Shown: in pieces, positions 36,954 to 48,960 of the stretch
How positions within the stretch are numbered: the stretch's first letter is position 1
Layout of the letters: every line of letters begins with the position of its first letter
Source of the DNA: Hanleya hanleyi
Taxonomy: Eukaryota; Mollusca; Polyplacophora; Lepidopleurida; Hanleyidae
Assembly (NCBI GenBank): GCA_036873755.1
Contig: JAVTVY010017467.1
Span: 1 to 64,000, forward strand
Direction: 5' to 3'
DNA length: 64,000 bases
Notes under the pieces: model-generated
Seen by the model: only the letters and a program-made list of their open reading frames with translations
Told to the model about the DNA's origin: nothing
Databases searched by the model: none
Made by a program: the position numbers and the translations under genes

Positions 36954-37423
36954 AGTGTTTGTGCTGTCTGTCTGTCTGTCTGTCTGGATGGATGGATGGA
37001 TGTCCGTCCCCTTGCCTTGTCTGCAAGATATCTTGAGAACTACTGGATGGAATTTCACCAAACTTGGATGGAAGCTTCATTGGGATAGCCCCCACATTTG
37101 ATTAGGTTTTGGTGTGTGTGCGTGCATTCATCCATGTCCGGTGTCCGTCCGTCCGTCCATCTACTTGTACATGTATATACAGGCCTTGTCTGCAAGATAT
37201 CTTAAGAACTACTGGATGGAATTTCACCAAACTTGGATGAAAGCTTTAGTGGGATAGCCCCCTCATTTGATTAGGTTTTGATGTGTTTTCGTGCATTCAT
37301 CCGTGTCCAGTGTCCGTCCGTCCGTCCATCTACTTGTACATGTATATGCAGGCCTTGTCTGCAAGATATTTTGAGAACTACTGGACGGAATTTCACCAAA
37401 CTTGGATGGGAGCTTCATTGGGA

Positions 37424-38548
37424 TTACAAGCGTCTAGTCCGTCATTCATAATCCAGCCGTCGTCCATTAGAGAATATCCGCGTCCATAATCCAAAGACCT
37501 ATTCCATTTTCCATATAACAGTATTAGCACCAAATTCAAAAAGACAATCATAGTATACATAAACATAGGCTTGTTTCCTGCAAGAGAGAAGCGGTCAACA
37601 GTTTTCAATGATGCCGGCAAGACATCATGATGTTCCAAAAATATCAAATCCGTATCGCTGATCAGTATTCTTAATCCATAATATTCGTTGTAAAGTCGTC
37701 ATCTAAAGAATGATGTATCTCAGTCACGCTTTGATTATGACTGTTCATATGAGTACCATGAGGTTCTTGAAGTACATGGGTTCATACGGCCCCTAGCCCC
37801 GGGTTAAGCGGAATTAGACACAAGTTACGAAACGTAGCGCCATAGGTCTTGCACGCTACGTTCGTATTTTGCTATCAGCATGCGATATGTATCGCCAAAT
37901 TTGAGAAACTTTGAGTGGAGGCGCTTGGTGGAATAACCCTGTTTTATAAGTTTCTGCAACAATGTTTTGTGACGTTGATTAAAATCGTCACATTTAACAC
38001 AGGATCTAGCAAATGCTACTAAGCGAGATATGTATACGCCATATGCAGGTCCCACTGGAATATTACTGTCCAGAAAGGGATAGTTTACGATGTCGAAATT
38101 GTAATCATCTCTTTGTCATAAAGTCGACGAGAGAGAATGCCCGCTTCATTTTTATAGAGATAGAGATCTAAATAAGATGTGCCTGTAGGGCTATCTGTAG
38201 TTTCCTTCAAATCCAGTGAAGGTGGATATATATCCTTCACTGCGTCATTTATATAGCGATTATCCACAGCGAGAAGATCGTCTATATAGCGTTTGGTGAA
38301 TGAGAAGGAACTGGCTTTGAATGGATCGGTTTTTGAAAGCGCCAGCATATAGTCATATTCATAAGAGTACAGATACAGGTCGGCCAACAGGGGTGCACAA
38401 TTAGTACCCATTGGAATACCTATATGCTGCTGATATATTGTGTTGCCAAATTTCACATAGATATTTTTAATGAGAAATTCAAACAACTCTATAAACAAAG
38501 AAACATCCCATGAATGATTTCTCTTGTATGTAGTCGAGCTAAAGAATT
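37424..38548 (-). mobile_element. PLE copy C, 5'-truncated insertion
   Basis: It comprises a pLTR (37424-37823, hairpin at 37721-37743) and 0.7 kb of RT. It interrupts a 169-bp unit between TTCATTGGGAT and GCCCCCTTATTTG, which are adjacent in the other units. I see at most a base or two of target alteration and no clear target-site duplication. The sequence is close to copies A and B, so the insertion is young. Confidence 0.9.
37824..38547 (-). pseudogene. Copy C RT fragment
   Basis: It encodes the region from KRNHSWDVS through GIPMGTNCAP and YIDD to the terminal WRYVS. A one-base loss in the T run near 38113 (TCTCTTTGTC against TCTCTTTTGTC) splits the frame. No GIY-YIG is present because of the truncation. 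Confidence 0.88.
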
Positions 38549-38735
38549 GCCCCCTTATTTGATTAGGTTTTAGTGTGTGTGCATGCGTTCACCTGTGTCC
38601 GTCCGTCCGTCCATCTACTTGTACCTGTATATACAGGCCTTGTCTGCAAGATATCTTGAGAACTACTGGATGGAATTTCACCAAACTTGGATGGAAGCTT
38701 CATTGGGATAGCCCCATAAATTATGTGCCCACTCA

Positions 38736-40069
38736 AGGCAAGGTGGGAGGTTGGGGGAGACGTATGTTTTTGCTTAAAAAAACAACCAACATAGGCTTCA
38801 TGCCGGAGCGGCAACTCAAGGGTCAAAGCAGAACCTCTAGTTATACCCAAATTTCATGGAAATCAAACAAGTTGTTTAGAAGATATCATGTTACACATGT
38901 TTACCTGAATTCAAGTCTATAGTGCCACCTAGCGATGACCAAATACCACGAAAAACAAGCAGGTGAAATCTAAAGTCCTAGGGAGAAGGTACATATAAGA
39001 GTTCAATGAAAAACAAATTAATGATGATAATGGTTATGAAGGTTTTGGTGTTAAGTCAGATAATTGAGATTTTTCATTTAAATGACAATTTGGTTTCCAC
39101 CGAAGGAGAATTATCATGTCGGCAATCCTATATTTATGCTTGGCAACCTAGAATAGTAGAGTTTTAAATATTTCTCCAAGCAAATTGGTAAATTTTCATT
39201 TCACGAAAAACTTTTCTTTCAGACGCAAAAAACTTGCCATAAAAGTTATGCCAGCTACACCAAAACCTTTGCAGCACATTGCCGATCCTTCAAGACCATT
39301 GTAATAAAATTTCAAAGAAATTAAACCTGCTGTTCAGACGAAATCGTCACAGAAAGGTTCACTCATGCTCTTGACTACAACGCCACCTAGTGGTGAGCAG
39401 CGGCTATCAAAACACAACCAGACAAATTTCCCAGGCCTAAGAAGATAGTACACAAAGTCTGACCCGAAAATATTTAACGGTTTCAGAGATATTCACTTTT
39501 AAAGTGGCGGCGGCGGCGGCGTATCCTTCGCTGTCAATTATTTATTGCTATAAGAAAACTGCCTTGCATTCACCAAAACAAAATGACTGCCCCGACACAA
39601 TGTACTCGTTCAACATTTTCCCATAATTATTTCACATATTTACAATAGTTCAATGATTCATAAAACAATATATGCGTTCGTTGTGTGTCCTTCCCGTCAC
39701 AAATTAAACCTTCAATGTTGCTAAAAGGACAGTTCGTCATACAACAGCCTTGTGATAGTTTCGCAGTGGAGTTTCTGATGATAGGCGATTAACACCTGCA
39801 TGGAGATTGGACGTAAGGTGTGAAAATATTGCCTTGCTATACTGTACAAGTGCTAGTTAGGCACTGTTTTGCCGAAGTCACTCATCTACATCGGTACCAA
39901 AGACAATGTTTTCTGTAACAGATTCAACAAGAAAAAGCACAAATCTGCAAACTACTTTGTATATTATGCTTTGTGATGGAGATCTAGGGTAACCCAGATA
40001 TAAAAGCCGGTACGCCATCGCATATGTATGGAAGGAAAAGAATTCTTTCTCCACAGGAAGTGATACTTT
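38736..40069. repeat. Dispersed repeat Q, copy 2, and flanking DNA
   Basis: 38913-39300 is homologous to 36600-36910. A (GGC)n run is at 39505-39521. No protein-coding signal was found up to the next PLE piece. Confidence 0.5.
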
Positions 40070-40474
40070 GGCGGCACGTTTCGTCGTAACTTATTGTCTA
40101 ATTCCGCTTAACCCGGGGCTAGGGGCCGCATGAACCTTTGTATTTCAACATCCTCATTGTGTTCGTGTGTACATTCACAATCAAAGCATGACTGAGATAC
40201 ATCATAACGACTTTACAAATAAAACCATCTGGATTAACAGTACTGGTCAGCCATACGAATTTGCTATTTTTGGAACATCATGATGTCTTGCTGGCATCAT
40301 TGAAAACTGTTGACCGCTTCTCTCTTGCAGGAAATTATTCTAGTTTTATGTGTACTAGGATTTATTCTTCTAATTTGGTGCTAATGCTGTTATATGAATT
40401 AGGTATTTGGATTATGGACGCGGATATTTTTTAATGGACGACGGCTGAATAATGAATGACGGACTAGACGCTAA
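40070..40474 (+). mobile_element. PLE pLTR (copy D)
   Basis: It begins with the last RT codons (GGCACGTTTCGTCGTAAC), then TGTCTAATTCCGCTTAACCC and CGGGGCTAGGGGCCGCATG. It continues through CGCTTCTCTCTTGCAGGAAA and ATGGACGACGGCTGAAT to GGACTAGACGCTAAT. The orientation is opposite to copies A-C, with almost no RT attached. Confidence 0.8.
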
Positions 40475-41120
40475 TATACTATACTCCTCTGCTCAAGGGG
40501 TACTAGTTTACACCAGTTTTCGCAAATCAAGCTCCGAGTAAGCTCCCTGAATGCAAATACCATCAGTCAGTATAACTGTTCTCACTTTCTTCTACTAGTC
40601 TGTAGTCCGATCAGGGGAGGCTTCTTAGTAAAAGGGTAGACTGTACGACTCTCTGTTGAATCAAGATATTAACACACTGTGTCTGCGTAATGTTTCAGCT
40701 GTCTCCCCTTCAGTGATTGGTCATGCGACCCCGCCATTTTAAACTAAGACGAGGATTCTCATTGGATCACTATTATAGGAGCCACCCCAATCTTCATACA
40801 CAACCGCGTGAATGTCTCAGTTGACCGATGACATAGCGCGGCCTCGTTTTCAATTTCAAAATCTGGCGTCAAACTGGGAAAATGTTGTTGTTGCTGAATT
40901 AGCCAGACATTGGCCCGCCGTAGAAAGGTCAAATACTATAGGCTAAGTAAAAGGGTGCCTCAATCCAGACCACTATCTCAGATATACGAATACTATTCGT
41001 CAAAATACTTCATATAAACGTCAGATTCGACGTTTAGTCATTGGCTGTCGTCCATAAAATAGTTCATAAATATATACTAATAGGTTCTTTGGATGCATCT
41101 CAATATGATGGATATAATAT
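40475..41120. other. No gene recognised
   Basis: There is a short pLTR-like trace near 41015-41060 (CAGATTCGACGTTTAGTC, then GGCTGTCGTCCATAAAAT, - orientation). Otherwise I see nothing. Confidence 0.5.
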
Positions 41121-41901
41121 GCAAGCGTCTGGTCCGTCATTCAATATTCAGCCGTCGTCCATTTAATAATTTCCGCGCCCATATTCTAAAGACCCAATTC
41201 ATATAATTGCATTATCACCAAATTAAAAGATCCCGTCAAATCACCGAAGTTAAGCAACGTTAAGCTCGATCAATACTTGGATGGGTGACCGGGTGCTGTT
41301 CTGGCTGGGCTGATCAGTGTCCAGGGTAATAGGAACTGTGAGCACTCTCGTGTTCTGGCACATGTAGGCACCGTCGTGATATGACTGAAAGAAGGTTGAA
41401 AACGACGTTAAACCCTACTTCTCACTCACTCACTCACTCACTCACTCACTCAGTCCCAAATTAAAAGAATAAATCATAGTATACATAAAACTAGGCTAAT
41501 TTCCTGCAAGATAGAAGCGATCAACAGTTCTCAATGATGTCCGCAAGACATCGTGATGTTCCAAAAATATCAAATCCGTATCGCTTCTCAATTCATATGA
41601 TTTTTGCTGTAACGTCGTTATCTAGAGTATGATGTATCTCATTCACGCTTTGATTGTGCCTGTTCATATGAACACTATGAGGATCTTGAAATACATAGGT
41701 TCATACGGCCCCTAGCCCCGGGTTAAGCGGAATTAGACACAAGTTACGAAACGTACCACCATAAATCTTGCATGCTACGCTCGTATTTTTCTATTAGAAT
41801 GCGATATGAATCGCCAAATTTGATAAACGTCGAGTGGAGACGCTTGATGATATAGACCTGTTTTATAAGTTTCTGCAATAATGTTTTGTGACGTTGAGTC
41901 C
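41121..41901 (-). mobile_element. PLE copy E (pLTR + RT end) split by a SINE
   Basis: The pLTR is 41121-41230 plus 41469-41742, interrupted by the 5S SINE. RT-end remnants follow at 41743-41901 (GAAACGTACCACCATAAATC through AATGTTTTGTGACGTTGAG). It is more diverged than copies A-C. Confidence 0.85.
41218..41468 (+). mobile_element. 5S rRNA-derived SINE with target-site duplication
   Basis: The insert (41231-41455) starts TCCCGTCAAATCACCGAAG and continues TTAAGCAACGTTAAGCTC, TACTTGGATGGGTGACCGG and GTGCTGTTC, which is recognisably 5S rRNA from about nucleotide 34. It retains the internal promoter region, with a short gap after GGTGACC. A unique body follows, ending AACGACGTTAAACCC and an (ACTC)n tail. 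CCAAATTAAAAGA flanks both sides (41218-41230 and 41456-41468), a 13-bp duplication. The 5' third of the 5S head is absent. Confidence 0.9.
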
Positions 41902-42501
41902 TAAACAGTTTTCACAAATGCCCACACGATTACATTTACCTTCAATGTGTGATATCTATTTACAGATTTATGCAGTATTGTCTAGTGAAGCCAGTTCCTT
42001 TAATGATTATTCTTTGTAACGTTTTAATGTACAATTGTAGGATGTCCTCCGACCATCTGATAGAATGAGAGTCTTCCTGCAAAAAATATAAATGAACATA
42101 TTGCCATTATTCTATATGATTGTATTAACTTTTCATGTGCATGACCATGAATATTTATATCCAACTGGCCATGAACCCTCATCCTGCTATCTACTCTCTT
42201 AATCATTACCCTTACTAGTGACAATTGTTGGTCCTATGTATCTATTTATTTTCCATTGGAATTCATAAAGCTAAATCCACTCAGCCATCCTATCCACCCA
42301 AAATGTTCTACCTCAAATTGGTGCCCAATAATGATGACCTCTACTGTGAATGACCGTCATTTCAATTTCTCCGGCTTAAAGTTTCTGCCTGCACCATATA
42401 TATCAGAATACTAATTAAACATATTTCCATCCAGTCTGACGTCACTATTTGCGACCATTTGTCACTCAATCCACTGAACTTTCGTTTTGCTATCTACTGT
42501 T

Positions 42502-42690
42502 ACAGAGTAGAGTGAGTGAGTTGGATTTAACGTCGTTTTCAACATTTTTTCAGTCATATGACGACGGTGCCTACATGTGCCAGAAAACGAGAGTGTCCAC
42601 AGTTTCTATTATCCTGGACACTGATCAGCCCAGCCAGTACAACACCCGGTCACCCATCCAAGTATTGACCGAGCTCAGCGTTGCTTAATT
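42502..42690 (-). mobile_element. Second 5S-derived SINE copy
   Basis: On the - strand it reads TTAAGCAACGCTGAGCTCGG, TACTTGGATGGGTGACCGG, CTGGCTGGGCTGATCAGTG and GGCACATGTAGGCACCGTCG, ending in AACGACGTTAAATCC and ACTCACTC. It is the same family as 41231-41455, with the 5S head starting later. The 79-codon open frame here is a by-product. Confidence 0.85.
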
Positions 42691-43294
42691 TGACTTATAT
42701 CGTTTCATTGGTACCTTCAAAGTCATTAGAAAGTCTTAAACCATGTTTCAACCTTCATTTTATTAGAAGATTTGATCATATGAAAGTTGGCGGCCATATT
42801 GTATTTTCTCAAATTTCGGGGTCTTTCCCATTCATACTTTTGGTATGTTGCAAAGAACTTTTTTCTGGATGTAAAACAGTTGAGAAACCTTATTGAGCCT
42901 TGATTCGCATTCTATATGTAACGGAACTATCGCAATGTTCAACACATGTGCCCTGTCATTAATCTATGCAAAATCCAAGGAACGCCACTGGGCACCTTTC
43001 TCTAGATAAAGTGAAGATGGTTTACCTTTTGGACTCCGAGGTAGTTTGCGGCATTTTGGTCGTTTTCATATTGCATTTTCTGCGTCGAGTGCCACCGTCT
43101 GATGTAAAATGTCATGGTTACTACAATGCTTTGCAGCTTTCAAGTTGACAACCAATCCTCAGCGCGAAACGTCCCCATGTGGTGTTGTTCATTACAACAC
43201 ATATAAGGGAAGTGGGAAGAGGTGCCGACATACTGATTGCGTCATATGACCTCACAGAATAGTCTTCTGGTAAACCTATTCTAAAGCACATACC
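42691..43294. other. No gene recognised
   Basis: Open frames of 60-71 codons have no motifs. No repeat family was identified. Confidence 0.45.
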
Positions 43295-43430
43295 AAGAAT
43301 CTAACGATTCGTGATATGTGTTGTATCTCAGGTACGCTTTTATTGTACCTGTTCATGTGGCAACATGGATGATATGACCACACGGCCCCTAGCACTGGCA
43401 TAAGCGGTATTAGATACAAATCTAGAGAGC
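43295..43430 (-). mobile_element. PLE pLTR fragment with covarying hairpin
   Basis: GTATCTCAGGTACGC, then TTTTATTGTACCTGTTCATG, CACGGCCCCTAGCAC and GCGGTATTAGATACA match the pLTR start in - orientation. The hairpin (43329-43351) has stem CAGGTAC/GTACCTG instead of CAGTCAC/GTGACTG. Both sides changed and pairing is kept. Confidence 0.75.
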
Positions 43431-43679
43431 TATGATGGAAACGCTCCGACAACCCGCACACTGGCAATCGGTGAGCTTTTCACGCTCGACTGACGTCGAA
43501 ACCGTATAGCTCCTTCCTACGCAGCTTAGTTCGAATGATTTTCGGATAAATACAAAGCAAATTTCAGTCATATACATAATTATTCATCACATTTCGTAAA
43601 GGTTATGAGTCGGTTATATATTCCGCTACAGCTATGCAGTTCTAATTTTGGTTACTTTGAAACATCTCAGTTTCCCGTG

Positions 43680-44240
43680 AATCAGTTTCAAAACCACCAC
43701 AAGAACAAAATAATTATCCCTGTGATTTATATCTCAGCCACGCATTTATTGTAGATGTTCATGTGAACATAAATATCCAAGAGTAATGATGTAACCCTAT
43801 CAGGTCATTAAAAGTGATGCTTTCTGTGTGTGACCGCTGGATGAAAGAAACGGTTCAAACGGGGAAGATATTAGTAAAATGCATGTTCTTATTCAAAACA
43901 AAAGTCTGTAAGGCCCGACGTCGACCAAGCGCTTCATTTTCCCCCATTTTAACCACAGACACAAACTACAAGCACAGTGATTTGTTCAGCGGGCAAGCAT
44001 CGGGGACGAAACGTTCAATCTCACCACATACGGAGAAAAATTAACGCGACATATAAAGCTGATGGAAAAAGATGCCGGAGTACTGACAAGAAGTAATTTG
44101 ACCCCGAAGGCCATATTCTGACTGCATATCTAAAAACATCACAAGAACAAAAATATATCCCTGGGATTTGTATCTCAGCCAAGATTTTATTATAGATGAA
44201 CATCTTGAATGATATGACCACACGGCCCACCGACATAAAC
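43680..44240. repeat. Dispersed repeat R, copies 2a and 2b
   Basis: AACAAAATAATTATCCCTG then GTGATTTATATCTCAGCC (near 43710), and AACAAAAATATATCCCTGG (near 44145), are two partial copies of the segment also seen at 2280-2345. GGCCCGACGTCGACCAAGCG and GGGGACGAAACG (near 43915-44010) match 2570-2670. Confidence 0.55.
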
Positions 44241-44390
44241 ATATCGGAACACTACAAGAAATCCTTTGGAGATTCACGAATTTTCCGAGAAATATTCACA
44301 GAATAAATCCAGTTCAGCAAAAATACAATTATGTGTCAGCTTTGAAAACAAAAATTCTGATCCACAAAGCATTTTGGCGAATAGCTGGCG

Positions 44391-45262
44391 TCAGATACGA
44401 CATTCAATAGTCAGTCGTTGTCCATTAAATAATTTCTGCGTCAATAATCGAAAGACCTATTTCGTGTAAGATTCAGCACCAATTTCGAATGTGTTTGAAA
44501 TAAAAATAATAAAAACACAAGATGGTTTCCTACCAGAGAGAAGCGGACAACAGTTTTCAATGATGCCAGCAAAACATAATGATGTTCTGTACATAAAATC
44601 AAAATTACCATTATTGTTTATCCAAATGAATTTCCAAGTCGTTTTCCTGGGCATGTTACTCAGTCATGTTTTGATTGTAATTGTTCATTTGACACCATGA
44701 AGATGTAAGACCCAGGATAATCATCGACCCCTAGCTCCGTGTTAAACGCGACACAAATTACGAAATGTAGCACCAGAGCTCCAGCACGCTACGATCGTAT
44801 TTTGCTGTCAGTGTACCATATTTCTCGCAGAATTTGAGAAACTTTGATTGGAGGCGTGTGATGGTATAGCAATGTTTGACAAGTTTCTGGAATACTATTT
44901 TATGGCTTTGATTGAATTCGCCACAGTTTGCACATGATCTAGCAAATGCTATCAGGCGAGATGTGTATACGCAGTATACAGGTTACACGTCCTTCGGGAA
45001 TATTGCTATCCAGAAATGAGTAGTTAACTTGTTAAAATTGTAACCGTCTCTCTTGTCGTAAAGGCAACCTGGGAGAAAGCCCTGATCATTCGTGTGAAGG
45101 TATAGGTCCAGATATGAAGTTCTATCTGGGTTATCCGTGGTTTCCTTCAAATCCAGCGAAGAGAGTAAATATCATTCACAACGTTGCTAATGTAGGGATT
45201 ATCTAGTGCCAAGATATCGCCTATACAGCGTTTGATGAATGAGTAGGAACGGGATATGTTTC
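44391..45262 (-). pseudogene. Diverged PLE copy I: pLTR + RT end
   Basis: The pLTR is 44391-44757: ATACGACATTCAATAGTCAG, AGAGAAGCGGACAACAGTTT, TCAATGATGCCAGC. The RT C-terminal half (44758-45262) follows as far as the YIDD-adjacent region. It contains several indels and is clearly older than A-C. It ends before motif B. Confidence 0.8.
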
Positions 45263-46684
45263 TACATATACTGTAGAAGGAATACTCGTATTATAATAAA
45301 TCTGATCGGTTACAGAAGGCAGTTACATATATGAAGTAGTCGTATGAATTGTTAATTCTTAAATGATTCCCAGATCCACCCAGAGTGGCTTAAATATTTA
45401 GACTGTCACGTTTGAACCGTGAAACTGAAGTCATTTGGAAATATTTGAGTTATTTTTCATACGGATTCCGCAGCTATATGGAAAATTCTAGAGACATTTC
45501 ATACTCCGAAACTGGTTGGGAAATAGAACAGGTGTGGTAATGGTCCTGTTTATATATTTTCCTTCCTCGAAGTGTAGAGATACACACTCTGTTCCCTTGA
45601 TTTCCTTACATTGCTTTTAGCTATTGTTCTCGCGGGTCTTTCTAACTCTCCATAACGGTCGAGGTAAAATTCGAGCACATATTATGTACATTACAGATGC
45701 GAGGGCTAATGACTAAAAAGATAATTCCTGTATGACCACGATGACGATGAAAAAACATCAAAGACGACCGACCCGGTAGCAGGACGTTGGACATATTCGA
45801 TGACAAGAGTATCTCACCAGGTTCTATTGATTATTTCAGGATGACCCTTATCCGCTAATGATCAGCTAAGCATCGGCAAGTATTATGCGAGCCTAATTCT
45901 CACCTGGGTGGTTAATAACCTTATGACCTTTTGACCGATGCAGAAATCCATACATAATACCTTAATTGGTATGTCATAGGTAAAACATATAAATAATGCT
46001 TGTATGTCATATTTGAATAAAATAAATTAAAGTATCAGGGGTTTTATTCTTGTTAAATTCTGATATTTACAAATAAAATTCACAGGTAAAACTTGAGATT
46101 TGCACTTTAGCGTGTCGGTATGTAATCATACAAGATATACACAAATGTAATTATTCTCGTGAAACATGGTTTGAAAATATTGCGACAATGAATTGTCAGC
46201 GGTAACTATTGTACCTGGTGTTTTAGTCTGGTTAAATTCTAGTAATTACAGGTACATTCGCAGGTAAAGGTGGGGATTTTACACGTTAGCGTGTTGATAT
46301 GTATAACAGGCTCTATGGGTTTCTCCCCACTAATGACCATGATGACGCCAGGGTTTAAGTACCTCAAGCATGATCGAGACTGAGACATTTGGAACACCCA
46401 AGTCATCTACTGTAACATCATTTATCAATTTAGTTAGTTGGTTGGTTGGTTTGATTGGGCACTTCATCGTATTACAGAGTATGCCGTGCAACCTGTTCCC
46501 CCACACAGCCCTACACATGCTCCCTCATACCAATGACGCATAGCCATCGGTAATTCCCCATTATATCTTCTTTACATCTGTATCAGTTAGTACTTGTGGT
46601 AAATTAATACAAAATTGTATTAACTACACCGAGAAGTGGCTCGTTTGTTTAATTGTTAGTGATCATGATTGTATGAACAGCACA
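45263..46684. other. No gene; one diverged ~180-bp duplication
   Basis: 46036-46137 and 46216-46310 share CTTGTTAAATTCTGATATTT/CTGGTTAAATTCTAGTAATT, then ATTCRCAGGTAAA and TTAGCGTGTYGRTATGTA. Otherwise nothing is recognised. Confidence 0.55.
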
Positions 46685-46868
46685 TCTCGCTGACGTCATT
46701 GAAAACTGTTGACCGCTTTTCTCTTGCAAGAAAACGTCTTGTGTGTTTATTATTTTTATTACAAACACATTTGGAATTGGTGCTGTCATATGTTTTTCTA
46801 TTATTGACGCGGAAATGTTTTTTTATGGACGACCGCTGAATATTGAATGTCGGATCCGACGCTTGCTA
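46685..46868 (+). mobile_element. PLE pLTR remnant
   Basis: GACGTCATTGAAAACTGTTG, CCGCTTTTCTCTTGCAAG, then ATGGACGACCGCTGAATATT and GTCGGATCCGACGCTTG match the 3' half of the pLTR in + orientation. Confidence 0.75.
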
Positions 46869-46909
46869 TGTACATAGTAATACCTGGATTGATTCCGGTC
46901 GTGTGACAG

Positions 46910-47075
46910 CCCATTCTCGCTAAAACCAGGGGTATCTCTATCCTAGATATAGCCCCTGGTACGCTTGGGCAATGTATCGCGATCAACGACAACACAGCGG
47001 TAGATGTCAGCCAATCAGCAAAAGCAACATCCTGCACGTATTGACCTATCAGATCACTTAAGCCCCGCGACCATG
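46910..47075. repeat. Dispersed repeat, partner of 24865-25000
   Basis: ACCAGGGGTATCTCTATCC then TAGATATAGCCCCTGG is close to palindromic. It is followed by AGCAACATCCTGCACGTATT and CCCCGCGACCATGACG, matching the other copy in order. The 127-codon open frame over this region has no recognised domain and I do not call it. Confidence 0.55.
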
Positions 47076-48715
47076 ACGACCGTGACAACAGATTCGAAAA
47101 CACCATAGTTTTTGAGATACCCAGTGGCAGATGAACATGCACCTTTTCAACAACCATGAACATTAATAAATATAAAGGAAACATAGTTTAAATCAAAATC
47201 TATTTGAAGAGAAAATAAACCCATTCATCTACCATCAAACAACCCAGGCAAATGTAGGAAACACCGAAACTTTAAAGGCGGTCCGCGATATCAGTGTATC
47301 CGACCTCACTTTCCCACTGAAGGACTTGAATTGAGTTGAAACGCACGGATTTCTGTAAAATTTCACTGGTCTATCCATTAATATTTTATTGTTATGCGTG
47401 CTTGGATTAAATATTTTACATTCGATATCAGCGAATAGTTTAGCAGCGAAAGTAAAACCCAAACTTTTTTTACCATAAGCGCAGTTTTTCTAGGTCACGT
47501 AACTGGAATGTGAGCGGAACGCGGTCTGCTATGCAAGTTGGTCAAGGGTTCGCCTTTGGCTCACAAATAGAAACCTTGACGTGGTGAAGATGGTGACAGC
47601 CAAGCAGGCAAAGCTCGACACGTCCAATTCAGTCTCACCCGTGTGGATGACTTGGGGACTTCAAATGAGACTGACAGCATCAACGGTAGATAGTCTAAAG
47701 GAACGTAATCTCTATGTCTGTTCGTGTCACTACAGCCTACATATTGATTTTCTCGGATTAACATTCGCTTCAGATTACGCCGGCTTACATATACTATACA
47801 CTAGCTACTGGGGAAAACAAGAGCGCATGGAATACCTATACACACGACAGACGTCAGTAAATGTCAACATAGGTCGCACAGAGACTATTAGCATGCGTCT
47901 TGTTTTGCAAATTGAGACGGTTTTCTCTTTCGCTCTCTTACATTCATTTATATCCCTATACAAGGGAGCATATGGATTTCAAAGCTATGAAATAATTATG
48001 ACCACAATAGATACAATATGACTGAAAAGCCCCAGGATGATTAAATAATCGTACAAAAAATATATAATACCGATCATATATGTAGGGAATAGCTAATTTG
48101 ATATAATCTTTATAACACTAATTGGATGGCGAAAGTTTTAAAGAATGATTATACCATCAGACTAAAACGCAATAATGAAGTAAGTTTCCAAAACGGGTCA
48201 ACAGACTATAAATATATCATAGAAATACAAAGCTGTATATAAAATGACGTAAATGATATATTTTTTCGAAAAAACCCCAGTGTCGATTTTCACTCGTGGT
48301 GTTCTATCATTTTGATAATGAGAAATATCTACCTCCTCGGTAATGCCATTAATTAGTGAATTAAATAATGTATTATCGTGCTCATATGGTATATCGTGTT
48401 TAGCTGCAGAATAGAACTATCAGATGAACATGTGGACACAATGGTTTGCAAGGTGATGGGGTGGTATGTTATGGCAAAGTTTTGTGGCATTTTGTCAGGG
48501 AAAGGTTTGATTGAAATTTAACCAATTAAGAAAAATAAAGAAAAAAAACAAACAAAAAAACAGGGGTGAAGTTATGTCCGATCATGCAGACGCAAATGTT
48601 AAAGATAAGCTGCTCTGCTCGAAGAACGCCATGATGTTCAAATACATAATCACAATGCCAGCAATATTTAACCACGACAGATAGAATCCAACAGTTAATA
48701 ACGGAAGCAACTACT
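47076..48715. other. No gene recognised
   Basis: The largest open frame (47581-48021, 146 codons, + strand) starts in sequence that resembles a repeat, shows no domain I recognise and lacks support. A-rich low complexity lies at 48530-48560. Confidence 0.45.
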
Positions 48716-48719
48716 AGCT

Positions 48720-48960
48720 AATTCATACCGGTCAGCGATACAGATTGAATTATGGCGACAGTAACAGCATTTACATGGTTAGCCCGATATGTACTCTGTG
48801 TATCAAATCCTGGGACGGATCTTCTCACATTCAACATTATAACTTGTGTTATTTCATGCATATTTGGAACTGATTTAAAAAGGTTTTTCGATTGTTGACA
48901 CGGACATTTTTTATGAATGTCGTATGTCCAAAATGCATCTGAAATATTCACGCAGAATCT
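48720..48960 (+). mobile_element. Weak PLE pLTR remnant
   Basis: CATACCGGTCAGCGATACAG, then TTTTTCGATTGTTGACACGG and ACATTTTTTATGAATGTCG recall the pLTR order. This is borderline. Confidence 0.4.

Larger units (their letters stand above)
36968..38735. repeat. 169-bp tandem repeat array, split by PLE copy C
   Basis: Units start with CCTTGTCTGCAAGATATC at 37015, 37184 and 37353 (169-bp period) and again at 38638. Each continues with GAACTACTGGATGGAATTTC, ACCAAACTTGGATGG and a (GTCC)n run. The array begins with (TCTG)n and (GATG)n microsatellites. Removing copy C restores the periodicity, allowing for an 8-bp shorter leader in unit 4. Confidence 0.9.

Noticed and set aside
41231..41320. Functional 5S rRNA gene
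   Set aside because: It lacks the first third of 5S, has a gap after GGTGACC, and is joined to a SINE body with a target duplication.
47581..48021. 146-codon + strand open frame
   Set aside because: There is no recognised domain, no splice or promoter support and no visible homologue in the window. It is retained only as unannotated sequence.
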